From Dicyema japonicum (Eukaryota > Dicyemida > Rhombozoa > Dicyemidae), in assembly GCA_011109175.1 (NCBI GenBank), contig RDEW01000017.1, forward strand, positions 1,166,539 to 1,200,107: a stretch of DNA of 33,569 bases. The letters run 5' to 3'. Position numbers and translations under genes: made by a program. Below the pieces are notes generated by a model, which saw only the letters and a program-made list of their open reading frames with translations, was not told the origin of the DNA and did no database searches. Of the stretch, positions 20,139 to 29,401 are shown piece by piece (positions within the stretch are counted from its first letter, which is position 1; each line of letters opens with the position of its first letter).

Positions 20139-20456
20139 TCAGTGTACTGTAGCGTTGAGGAAAACGCTAGAGAACACGTTATTATTTATCATTAACCCCA
20201 GTTTTACAAGTCCAGCACAAACAGTCACAACTAATTTTTCCAAGTAAGGTACCCAAGGGAGAATGTCTGCTTGTGCCGACGAAATCCATCCTCCAAATAG
20301 TTCATTACATGCTTCCGTTTCCGAAGAGAGGTGGGGAAGTAGTCCGCCCTTTTCCATTTTCATCACACGCCCTACCGTTGCGGGGATCACTTCATTCTGT
20401 AGCGGAAGAGTTTTCTTCATCATTGTATGCAATAAAGGAAAAAATAGGAAGATCAC
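20139..20456 (-). CDS. Unrecognised open frame, 105 codons
   Basis: A minus-strand frame opens with ATG at 20456 and runs to 20139. It has a hydrophobic start (MIFLFFPLLH), then a mixed part including TVGRVMKMEKGGLLPHLSSE and ELFGGWISSAQADILPWVPY, then a hydrophobic stretch (LVVTVCAGLVKLGLMI). The frame upstream of the ATG stays partly open, so it may be a fragment of a longer old coding region. No transposon or host family is recognised. Two overlapping plus-strand frames (20263-20466 and 20273-20503) cover the same DNA and are less convincing. Function unknown. Confidence 0.25.
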   Translation of the reverse strand: MIFLFFPLLHTMMKKTLPLQNEVIPATVGRVMKMEKGGLLPHLSSETEACNELFGGWISSAQADILPWVPYLEKLVVTVCAGLVKLGLMINNNVFSSVFLNATVH

Positions 20457-22605
20457 TCACAACTGATATGTCGTATCAGAAGAACTCGTCGCCTCATGGG
20501 TAGGATCTGTTTGACGAGAATTGACCTTCGCTGAAAACACCATCTTTCAGATTCTAATGTTGGGTCAGAAAGCCAAAAATATGTTTTGCTGTAAAAGCTA
20601 CGTTTCGAAAATATTCCTCATTCTGATAACTGTTAACAGATACTGGCACAAATATTACTTTATATATGGAAATGAATGAAGAGGCCTTAAGAGACTACAG
20701 CTGAAGAGACTGAATAATACATCCCCGAAGCAAAAACCGATAGTAGTAAAAATAATATATTCATGAATCTGAATAAAACTGAATTGCTTCAACAGGTACG
20801 CATAAGATCCATGTACAAGGATATCGTAGGACTAACTACACTAGTTCGTCTTGAGGTGTTACGAATGGGGGTCGCATGGAACTCTGAAGTACAATCGCAT
20901 CAGCTACACTTGGTATATGCAGATTGGATAAGCGAAAAAAAATCCTAATTTATGTTGGGGTTCAAGTTGTAAGATGCCTGGACCTTTGAAGCTGAGATTA
21001 TCGAGAAACAACACTCGGTCCTGAACACATAAGATGTCCTAGGTGAAACCGAAGTAGAAAGAAGCTGTCATACTAGTCTTTGGAGTCTTTCTGGACTTCT
21101 CATAATATGATTTAGTTGACACATTGGAAGGACTTCCCATCAAGGTTCAAAATTGAACGATTCACAAATGTGGTAAGGAGGCTGAAAACCATGATGGTGT
21201 TCCTCCATTCTGAGGACATAACCAGATCTTCTTTGACAAGGTTAGGGTAGTTTAGATTTGGTGCGGTTCAGAAGCGACCTGTAGCAATCCAACGTAAAGA
21301 TCGCGGAGATCTGCCCGCACGAGTTTTCGTCGCTCTTTAAAGAGAAATGCCTTTTATGTGAGGGTTCACATTCATTCAAAAAAGTCATCTGATGCATGTC
21401 GTCGCTAAAATCTTAAGAAAGTGATACATCAAAGGGTGCATAATGAAATACAACTTTCCAGACCTCCATATAGAGTTCTTTCGGGGGTGATCTTGAGGTT
21501 ACTGCCTCTTGAGGAGATAATGAAACAGTAAAATATGGCAATGTTCTCTGGTGTGGACATACCCAGAGATCGAAGACGAAGAAAGAAAAGAAAAAAACCC
21601 ATCTTCTGGTCGTCTAGATAAAAAAAACGACACATCAACGAAGCCGATTGCTTGATACTGCTTGTATAGTCTTGTAAAGTTGAATAGTGTCTGCAGCGGA
21701 GGCGCACAAAGTAGTCACACACTTCCCAGAGTAGAATAGCTTCACTTTCATCAATTTTGGGGGACTTCTTCGTGTTTTTCTAGGACTCTTACTAACTAAT
21801 AAATCAAAATAAAAAATAAAATATGTATGGAAATACTGTCAGATCTGTATAAATGTGCATATATCTGTGAGAAATACGGCACTCTAATTAAGTATATACC
21901 AACTGGAAGAAATCCTATGTGAAGTCTGCTCTACGTCAAATTGAGTAAATGAGAACAAATTAAATACTAAAGTTTATGAGGTTTTTTTCGTTTTCAGAGA
22001 TTCAAAGGTTTCCTGATCAATGGACCAGCATAAAAATTATTATTTTTAAAATTAAAAAAAAGTCATTCTAATAAAGACTTACTGATAGATAATGCATCTT
22101 GTCTGCTTGTATCCAATATTCAAACATCGACATGGTATTTGTTTCAAAAAAGTACGACTTCTTTAATATAGCAATGTATAGCAAGAAATAAGCTTTTAAA
22201 ATGGGATATACTTTAAAAATGAGCACGTGGTTGAAAACAGAACTCGAATCCTACATCAGAAACTACACAGTTTTAAAGCAGATATTGTGCATTCACTAGG
22301 AAAAAACTACTTATTTTGGAAAAATCTCAATATTGGGGAATTTTTGCCCCATTTCCGGGTCGGATTGTTTTTATCCTAAAATCTGTGGGAAGGCCATATG
22401 GTAGTTCCCGCCTCTCAGTACCGATTTCAACTTTTCCCAATGTTTCTTTACCGACGCATTCAATGAGTTATTACTACGATTTTTGACTAAAAACCTTTCA
22501 GATTTTTAACTAAAAAAACTGATCGTCATACAAGAGGATAACAAATTAAAAGACTATAAAAAACCTTGACTTAGTGAAAAGATTTCAAACTAATAAAAAA
22601 TTAGT
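20457..22605. other. Long unassigned stretch
   Basis: About 2.1 kb without a recognised element. Open frames of 61 codons (20763-20948, +) and 97 codons (21429-21722, -) show no motif. The part from 21000 to 21400 is less AT-rich and may be an old insertion, but no transposase or RT phrase could be read in any frame. The part from 21780 to 22600 is AT-rich. Confidence 0.45.
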
Positions 22606-23830
22606 TTGTCTATTAAAATTAACGAGAAAACTGCTCGACGCTACCAACTAATAATTGACATTGTGTATAAAGTTTTGGATCATGCTGCCTCCAATCAGGT
22701 TTATGTTGTTTATCAACGTAAGTTCTTATTTGTACATTCACGGAAAAAGACAGCAAAGACAAAACGTTCCTTAAAGGCAATAAGTTTGGGTAATGATACA
22801 TTGGGAGTGTTTATCAAAGAAAGCAATAAATCTATTGATATATTAATAACTGAAGCGGAACATGATAGGAATTTGGATTTGAAAGATTTGTTGCTTTTTG
22901 GTTTTGCTATTCATTACACTGGGAGTAAAAGTTATATAAATTATCAATTTTAGACTGGTCACTAGTTAAGGATTTATTTAGTCACATACTTATTCAAGTT
23001 CTTTATAATAAATAAAATAAAATCAACAACCAATCTGGCATGGGGATGAACCTTCTTGAACACACAGTCATCACTATACCCAATTGTACAGTCCTGAAAA
23101 AAGTAAATGGGTTGAGTTGTCTGGATGTTATACAAATGATGGAACTAGCGGAACGTCCACAGTTCGAAACACGTGGGATTGGAATATTGATAACTAACCA
23201 CACTGACATGTCTTATTATCAGTTACTAATGAATCAACATTTACCTATTGAAAGTCAGATGTTACATTGTCAGATAATTTGAATGCTGAAATTACACTAG
23301 GAAATGTTCATGATTTGTTTGACGCTGCTGAATGGCTGAGTTTTGTAAATTTTATGATTTTGATAGAATACAATTATAAAAATTCTAAAACAACCGGTTC
23401 TGTATGGAATATCATTGTAAGATTTCGAGAAAGACATTGGAACAAAGAAGACTCAATCTGATTCAGTCTGCATCTCTAATATTGAGTTCTCTAATATAGT
23501 ATGACAGAAAAACTGGGTCATTTACATAAACCATCCTTGGACAGATTCGAATATTACTGCTACAATGAGTTTGTGTGTTTAATCAGTACCCCCAAACCAA
23601 CTCAAGCGAAAATGTAACTATTTAGAGTGTATACCTTAGCATCATAGTTAAATTTTATATCAATGAGAAGTCATTATTTTTGCTTATTTAAAAAAGGAAA
23701 ATTTGAACTACAGAAATTGGTGGAGCGTGTACCCATTCCATATTTGAGAGCATTAAGAGTTATCAGAAATTATATGTGTAATAAAGAAGGTGAATGTATT
23801 ATAACATGCAACATTCTAATTTAAAATTTT
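22606..23830 (+). pseudogene. Decayed coding tract of unknown family
   Basis: Several long plus-strand frames follow each other with frame changes: 22606-22953 (opening at TTG, 115 codons, including LKAISLGNDTLGVFI and DLKDLLLFGFAIHYTGSKSY), 23040-23282 (ATG start, 80 codons, with RGIGILITNHTDMSYYQLLM), 23267-23461 (64 codons, with AEITLGNVHDLFDAAEWLSF) and a short frame at about 23692-23823 with KKGKFELQKLVERVPIPYLR. The second and third overlap as if by one frameshift. The dense succession on one strand suggests one or two former genes. I recognise no retrotransposon or host family; a host pseudogene or an old viral insertion is possible. Confidence 0.33.
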
Positions 23831-24059
23831 CATGGATTTAGCTCAATTTCTGAATAGATTTTTATATTTTGGAATAAAGTCTAGTATGTCCACCAAGATT
23901 CTCTTTGATTAAGGTTATTCACTTAATAATAAAATAATAACAGTTACTTGTATCATTTTTACTCGTGTTGGAGATATTTTATATTCTTTGGGATTATTTT
24001 CCTCGTGGCACCATTAGTGGCATTGAATTTTTAATTTAATGTAGAGTATTTCAAAACAG

Positions 24060-24350
24060 AGTTTCAAGACAAAGGGTCACATTACAAGACGAAGGAACTA
24101 TTTACAAAACGAATGAGCCTATTGCGAAGTAAAAGAACATATAGTAACTCAAATCTTGAATAATTTCCACGCTGGACCTTGTACCCACATCATTTACATT
24201 ACATGCAGAAACTAAAAGAGTTTGTCATTCACATCATTGGTCCCTATATTTGAATCTGGATTATTTATGAAGGAAATAAGAGGGAAAGGACCTACTGTGG
24301 AAGAACTAACTTAGAAGGACCTACTATATTTGGACTTAATGGGTTATGTA
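24060..24350 (+). repeat. Degenerate repeat related to 4290-4960
   Basis: The tract shares the modules of the repeat at 4290-4960: CATTACAAGACGAAGGAAC, GGACCTTGTACCCACATCAT, CATTGGTCCCTA and GGACCTACTGTGGAAGAAC. Order and orientation are the same. It ends about 120 bp before the 5' end of the F1 copy at 24469, but the F1 copy at 19734 does not carry it, so it is not an F1 5' UTR. Confidence 0.65.
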
Positions 24351-24625
24351 CACATTGGGCGTTTAATAATGAAAAAGATGAAAAAACTACTGCATCCCTT
24401 AATACTACAATTATTCGACGACTATTACATCTCAGACTACAACTACTCCAAATATATTGATTTTCTCGTGGCGTCATGTGGTTTACCTTTTGTGGTGGCG
24501 CTCAGTGTAATAATACACCAAAAAGAACCAATTGCTCTTCTCCATCCAGACTCTTTATGTCTGGATGGTATACCTCAACTGGAAACTCGAGATGTTGTTT
24601 GTTTCCCTGGATTCTATTGCTTTCT

Positions 24626-24652
24626 GGAGATATTGAACAAAACCCTGGACCA
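24626..24652 (+). other. 2A site of second F1 copy, GDIEQNPGP
   Basis: GGA GAT ATT GAA CAA AAC CCT GGA CCA keeps every conserved residue of the 2A motif. The only change from the first copy falls at its free position (Leu to Gln), and most codons differ at the third base. The frame is open from the ATG at 24476 through the 2A to 24715. Confidence 0.9.
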
Positions 24653-24910
24653 AAACACTTTTTTATTATGCAACTCAATGCTAACGAAATAAAAACAAAG
24701 ATTCTGGAGTTATGATGTTTATTAACGAAGCACAAGATTGACATCTGCCTTATCTAAAGTCAAAACTTTCTACAAAGAGTTCAACCCCACTTTTTCCTGG
24801 ATACATCTCTATCAGAAAAGATCGCATTGGATGTGTGTGGCGGGTTACTCAACACTATTAAAAACGGTTTATCCTTCCACGATGTGAGCTCGCAAGTGGA
24901 TGATTTAATT

Positions 24911-25168
24911 CTACACGACAAGACCGCGGATCAAATTTCTATTGATCTTATTAATGCGTCAGAACATCTTATTCTAATCAACATTTACATTCCACCGCCG
25001 GGATCCAGTCCTAATAACTATGTTCCGAAGCTCGACAAACTACACGACAAGACCGCGGATCAAATTTCTATTGATCTTATTAATGCGTCAGAACATCTTA
25101 TTCTAATCAACATTTACATTTCACCGCCGGGATCCTGTCCTAATAACTATGTTCCGAAGCTCGACAAA
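24911..25168 (+). repeat. In-frame tandem duplication, 2 x 129 bp, inside the F1 endonuclease
   Basis: CTACACGACAAGACCGCGG at 24911 recurs at 25040. The unit is 129 bp (43 codons), so the frame stays open and the protein segment LILINIYIPPPGSSPNNYVP appears twice, with a few substitutions. Neither the other F1 copies nor known EEP domains have it twice, so it arose in this copy or in the assembly. Confidence 0.92.
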
Positions 25169-25337
25169 CTACAAGAAATTCGGAATTTGTTACTATGTGG
25201 GGATTTCAAAGCCAAACATCCGCAATGGCTTAGTACCAAGTTAGAGATAATTACCGACTCTATCGAATAAACGGTGATTCTTATTCCCGTATATCTTCAC
25301 AAGGACACCTATCAGAAGAAATGACAATAAAATGACA

Positions 25338-25504
25338 ACCCAACCTCCCCGATATATCCATTGATTCCACTAGGATAGGCCCGAAGATTTCATAGAACGT
25401 CTCCTACGATTTTCATAGTGNACCCAACCTCCCCGATATATCCATTGATTCCTCTAGGATTGCCCCGAAGATTTCATAGAACGTCTCCTACGATTTTCAT
25501 AGTG
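25338..25504. repeat. 83-bp direct repeat on both sides of N (25421)
   Basis: 25338-25420 (ACCCAACCTCCCCGATATAT onward) ends at the N, and 25422-25504 repeats it with about three differences before continuing into GATCATAATCCG. This is the pattern of two overlapping contig ends that were not merged. Confidence 0.9.
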
Positions 25505-25540
25505 ATCATAATCCGATTATATTAAAACTGAGGACTGTGA

Positions 25541-26785
25541 CATAAAATATTTATTAGAAGCTTATGTTTACCGAAATTGCAATACGCTCTTCGGAGTTTC
25601 TCCGTGAATCGGACATCTAGATTTTTTACTGTGCCTGGATCAGACGCTAAGTCAAAGAGTCGAGTCACTACTGAATTTACGAATGGACGTACTGAGTTGG
25701 ATACCTATACCTGATACAAAAAATTATTATTTCTGAACAAATTAAAGGCATTATGTAAATCAAAAAAGTAGACTCCGTTCTCATTTTCGAAAACGATAGA
25801 TACACAGCTCAAAAAGTATCTTTAGCATGTTTTCCCGCAACAGTCAGCTTTAACCAAAACACTCAACTGTGAAGGATACAAATAGCCTGAATGTTTCCGA
25901 TCACAAGTCGACAGCANATCAAAAAAGTAGACTCCGTTCTCATTTTCGAAAACGATAGATACACAGCTCAAAAAGTATCTTTAGCATGTTTTCCCGCAAC
26001 AGTCAGCTTTAACCAAAACACTCAACTGTGAAGGATACAAATAGCCTGAATGTTTCCAATCACAAGTCGACAGCAATCTTCGATATAATTAAGCTAAAAA
26101 AGCTGTCCATAGAATAGGCCACATTCCACATTTTTTTCCAAGTACGTATAGATTAACCGAAGCATCAAGTTTACGAGATGAAGGATTCTCCCTGCAGTAT
26201 GGTCCCATGAATTTTTAATTTTCGGCATTTTAGCGTAATCACATCTTCGATTATTAAATTAATTATTATATTGAGCGACTTTAATAACTAGGTATTTTAC
26301 CTTATAAGATATGACCTCGAAACAATCAGTCCCACGATCCTAGGAGATTTTGATGATCCTCAATGTCATAAACTGGATATCAGCCAAATTTGTTGGAGAG
26401 TATATTTTAACATGTGTAACGCCCCAAGCAAAGTTTTGACCATAGCAAATAGGAATATCGTTATCCTTTCCATCGCAAAAAAGAAAAAACTAGTGGTGGC
26501 CAGAAGAAAAAGTGCATTTTTTAATGTCAAGTTGTTACCTCATGTCGGGACCAGCTATAAATTTGCTTAAAGGATGATAACCATCGATTCAGTGTCCAGA
26601 AATGCATTTTCATTAACACAAAATTAAGGTGAAAACGGAACAAGGTAGCTATTCTCACTGCATCGTCGTCAGAACGTTGCTAATTTTACCACATTGATAA
26701 ACATTCAACCAAGCATTTGTTAATTAATTTCTAGTCGTCTTGAAGCAGACCTCCAGTATCATATTGGTCTCAATTAACTCTTTCT
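25541..26785. other. Unassigned stretch after F1 copy 2, with a second N join
   Basis: No domain was recognised. A plus-strand frame near 25630-25720 (VPGSDAKSKSRVTTEFTNGR) and another near 26410-26570 (NIVILSIAKKKKLVVARRKS) may be decayed coding sequence, possibly retroelement linker, but cannot be assigned. 25759-25916 and 25918-26075 are near-identical 158-bp copies on either side of N 25917. Confidence 0.45.
25759..26075. repeat. 158-bp direct repeat on both sides of N (25917)
   Basis: ATCAAAAAAGTAGACTCCG at 25759 recurs at 25918, immediately after the N, and the copies end at GTCGACAGCA. Only one or two bases differ (TTTCCGATC versus TTTCCAATC). As at 25421, the N sits exactly between the two copies. 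Confidence 0.92.
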
Positions 26786-27028
26786 TTTTCAAACCATATT
26801 TAGTGTGATTTCAGAATAATTCAGTCTTTTAGATCAATAAGAAAATGTCATCCTAATCGTCCACAGATCCAGAAATAAGAGATGTGGGAAAGTCAGAATA
26901 AACCAATTTTCAAACCATATTTAGTGTGATTTCAGAATAATTCAGTCTTTTAGATCAATAAGAAAATGTCATCCTAATCGTCCACAGATCCAGAAATAAG
27001 AGAAGTGGGAAAGTCAGAATAAACCAAT
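26786..27028. repeat. Direct tandem duplication, 2 x 121 bp
   Basis: TTTTCAAACCATATTTAGTG at 26786 recurs at 26907. The units are nearly identical (GAGATGTGGG versus GAGAAGTGGG), abut directly and have no N. No coding content was recognised. Confidence 0.92.
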
Positions 27029-27197
27029 TGCATCCACATTTGGTTGCGAATAATATTAAGGATACTAATAGCATCTATAGTCATCAAATGTATATTTAAA
27101 ATTACATTAACGGTTGACCTAATTTTACGGTCAAAGAGAAATATGACCTTTTTTTTATTTCAAGTAAAAAGATCATCGGAGATTGAAAATCTTTTAG

Positions 27198-27503
27198 TCC
27201 TGATAGATACGTAGCCTAAATCGCACAAAAAATTATTTTGTCATTAATTGATTACCTAATTCGATTTTTTAATATTTCACATAAAATCAATTCGAGAGAG
27301 CAAATGTTGGTCATTCGTTACTTAGAAAAATATCATCTATTTGATTCTAATCCTGATAGATATGTAGCATAAATCGCACAAAAAATTATTTTGTCATTAA
27401 TTGATTACCTAATTCGATTTTTTAATATTTCACATAAAATCAATTCGAGAGAGCAAATGTTGGTCATTCGTTACTTAGAAAAATATCATCTATTTGATTC
27501 TAA
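27198..27503. repeat. Direct tandem duplication, 2 x 153 bp
   Basis: TCCTGATAGATACGTAGCC at 27198 recurs at 27351 as TCCTGATAGATATGTAGCA. The remainder of the 153-bp unit is practically identical to TTTGATTCTAA. There is no N between them. Confidence 0.92.
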
Positions 27504-27880
27504 AGAAGCAAAAGATTCTCCCATCATACTCAGACTAACTACTTAATACTGTTTTGTGTTAACTTCACGTCTAATCCTCCAAAATAAGACAATTAAATTA
27601 CCTTGCAGAACTATTTCTGAAAAAAAAATTTCATTTACCCTGCAGTACTCGGGTTAGAAAAAGAAATAGATATCATCATAATTCAAAACTAAAATCCAGG
27701 TCATCCGCATATCATAATTCCTATATAGAAGTAGGACAATTTTTAGCACTCAAATTACGAAGAGCAGCTTCCAGATAGACAACAAAATTATTGGTTATTG
27801 TGAGTCAACTTCTGAAGAGTCAATGTGCGTAGCCTCTCTTCAGATTCACTTAAAATTTAATTTTTGCGCAAATTGACCTG
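27504..27880. other. AT-rich stretch, nothing identified
   Basis: No open frame, repeat or element end could be supported between the duplication ending at 27503 and the short-unit array starting at 27881. Confidence 0.5.
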
Positions 27881-28024
27881 TAATTAAACATTATTCAAAA
27901 GGTATTAAACTTTTTGACACAATTTTTAAACATTTTGATAAGGTTACTAAACATTAAAAAAAAGTTATTAAACATTTTTGACAAATTTATTAAACTTTAT
28001 GGTAAAATTATTAAACAAATCGGA
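27881..28024. repeat. Degenerate array of seven ~21-bp units
   Basis: Seven consecutive units of 16 to 22 bp share the core TTATTAAACATTTTTGA: they begin TAATTAAACATTATT, TATTAAACTTTTTGA, TTTAAACATTTTGAT, TTACTAAACATTAAA, TTATTAAACATTTTTGA, TTATTAAACTTTATGG and TTATTAAACAAATCGG. Spacing is regular although the units have diverged, so this is an old minisatellite and not just AT bias. Confidence 0.7.
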
Positions 28025-28114
28025 AAACCATGTTAATTGTGTGAATTTAATTAAATTATTTTTTAATTTTATTTATTTAATCCAACACTTTAGTTAATAA
28101 AATTATTATTAATT

Positions 28115-29165
28115 ATGACGACTGTATTTCATGTAGTAATTTTTATTTCTTGTGGTAATCGTATATTCATTATTTTGGTATTTAATCTCATAGATGTTCA
28201 CTTTTCTCGTGTTAAACTTGTCATTCGATATTTTGACATCACAGAATATATGCAAAAACGAATTAACAGTAACTAGAACTCTGTATTAAATATAATTTAT
28301 TAAGATATTGGATTAATTGTACCTATTCGATAACTGGCCTACCTGATTTTAAAGTAGTTGCATTAAGTGTTCAAAATGTTAAAATTAAACCTGATGTCAA
28401 ATTTTCATTATTGAGAATGAATTTAGATAGATTGTATTAATTATTAATTATTCATAGTCAATGTGATTATTATGATGAAAGTTTAAAAACTGTAGACAAC
28501 CAAACATTCCCACCTACCATTAAGATATTGTTACATATTTTTTTAAATTTATAGATATTTTTAATACTGTAATTCCCTCAAATTCATATCGATCGAATTT
28601 GCGGAAAATTTATCATTACTTTCTTAAGTGTATATATTTGTAATTAACGTAGATGGTTTCCTCGAGGAATAAGTGTAATTCAAATTTTTAAAATTACTTC
28701 CAACTTTATTATTTTTAATGAGTATTTTTAATAATAATAATATAGTGTTATCGTTTGCATCAATTCATTCAATAATCCAGAGGCGTATGATATTATATTT
28801 AGTATAGATATGAAGCAATAACTAATAGACAATTAGCTATCGAAGATAATAAATTGTATATGTTAGAAAATAATACATTTAGAAAATACGGCAGGCCGAC
28901 AAGTGAATATTTCAGTCTATTAATCTGCAGTTGCATTAAAAACAAGTATAATGTACTTGGAAATTGAGGAGTTCAATTAAACAATTAACTACTTAATCGT
29001 TCATTTTTCTGGGATATAAAATTGGTGTTAATTAATTCAAATTTATTATGATTTAATTATTATCCTGGTTGGACAACTGAATCACACAGCTATACTTTTG
29101 TCACTAAAAGAATAATTTCACTTAAAAAGACGATTACAGAAGGAATCGACTCTGATAGGTGTTAA
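28115..29165 (+). pseudogene. Decayed coding tract of unknown family
   Basis: Three long plus-strand reading stretches follow each other. 28115-28276 opens with ATG (53 codons, with IFIILVFNLIDVHFSRVKLV). 28273-28554 is one frame with a single internal TAA (94 codons, with YWINCTYSITGLPDFKVVAL and DNQTFPPTIKILLHIFLNL). 28803-29165 is one frame with three internal stops (with LAIEDNKLYMLENNTFRKYG, RPTSEYFSLLICSCIKNKYN and YPGWTTESHSYTFVTKRIIS). The gap around 28555-28800 is unreadable. The amino-acid mix looks protein-like in spite of the very AT-rich bases. No retroelement domain or host family is recognised; an old viral or host-gene remnant is possible. Confidence 0.35.
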
Positions 29166-29318
29166 AGAACAACGGTTTTCTTCTATTTATGCAAAACGGC
29201 GTATGCAATAACCTAATTAATCATATAAGGAATTAACTACTAGCTTTACTCACACACGATTATTCTCAATGAAGAGGAATATTTTCAAACAGTTGTGAAC
29301 GATGATGGGAGTATTGAC

Positions 29319-29401
29319 TATATAAGGAGCATCGTCATTTTACTTCGAATACTGCAATATAAACCAAAATGGTGACATATAATGAAATATTTAGACCAGG
29401 T
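29319..29401 (+). promoter_or_regulatory. Candidate TATA promoter, first exon and splice donor
   Basis: TATATAAGG (29319-29327) is followed by an ATG in a good animal initiation context (CCAAAATGG, ATG 29369-29371). After ten codons (MVTYNEIFRP) comes a consensus splice donor, CAG|GTGAGT (GT at 29400). If real, this is the start of a gene with a tiny first coding exon; the intron would be phase 1. No convincing second exon was found: the acceptor-like site near 29622 leads to a stop after five codons. It may be a chance combination. Confidence 0.3.

Larger units (their letters stand above)
24469..25540 (+). mobile_element. F1 LINE, second 5'-complete copy (leader, 2A, endonuclease)
   Basis: It begins GTGGCGTCATGTGG exactly like the best copy, with the ATG at 24476. 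The leader (MWFTFCGGAQCNNTPKRTNC) leads to ILLLSGDIEQNPGP and QLNANEIKTKILEL, then the frame breaks. The frame at 24827-25270 holds GGLLNTIKNGLSFHDVSSQV, ILINIYIPPPGSSPNNYVPK and LLLCGDFKAKHPQWLSTK (GDFN changed to GDFK). After more breaks come TSPDISIDS and the catalytic SDHNPI (25501-25518), which the best copy has lost. A 129-bp piece of the endonuclease is duplicated in frame, and another 83 bp is duplicated across an N. Homology ends near 25540, before the reverse transcriptase. Confidence 0.9.

Noticed and set aside
24330-24692. 120-codon plus-strand open frame crossing the 5' end of F1 copy 2.
   Set aside because: It runs across unrelated flank and then reads the element in the wrong frame; the 2A frame (from 24476) is the real one.
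28065-28100. ATTTTATTTATTTAATCCAA resembles the F1 3' tail on the minus strand.
   Set aside because: Only the low-complexity tail part matches. The GGTGATTCTTGG and GATCACCT parts that define the F1 end are absent or unconvincing.
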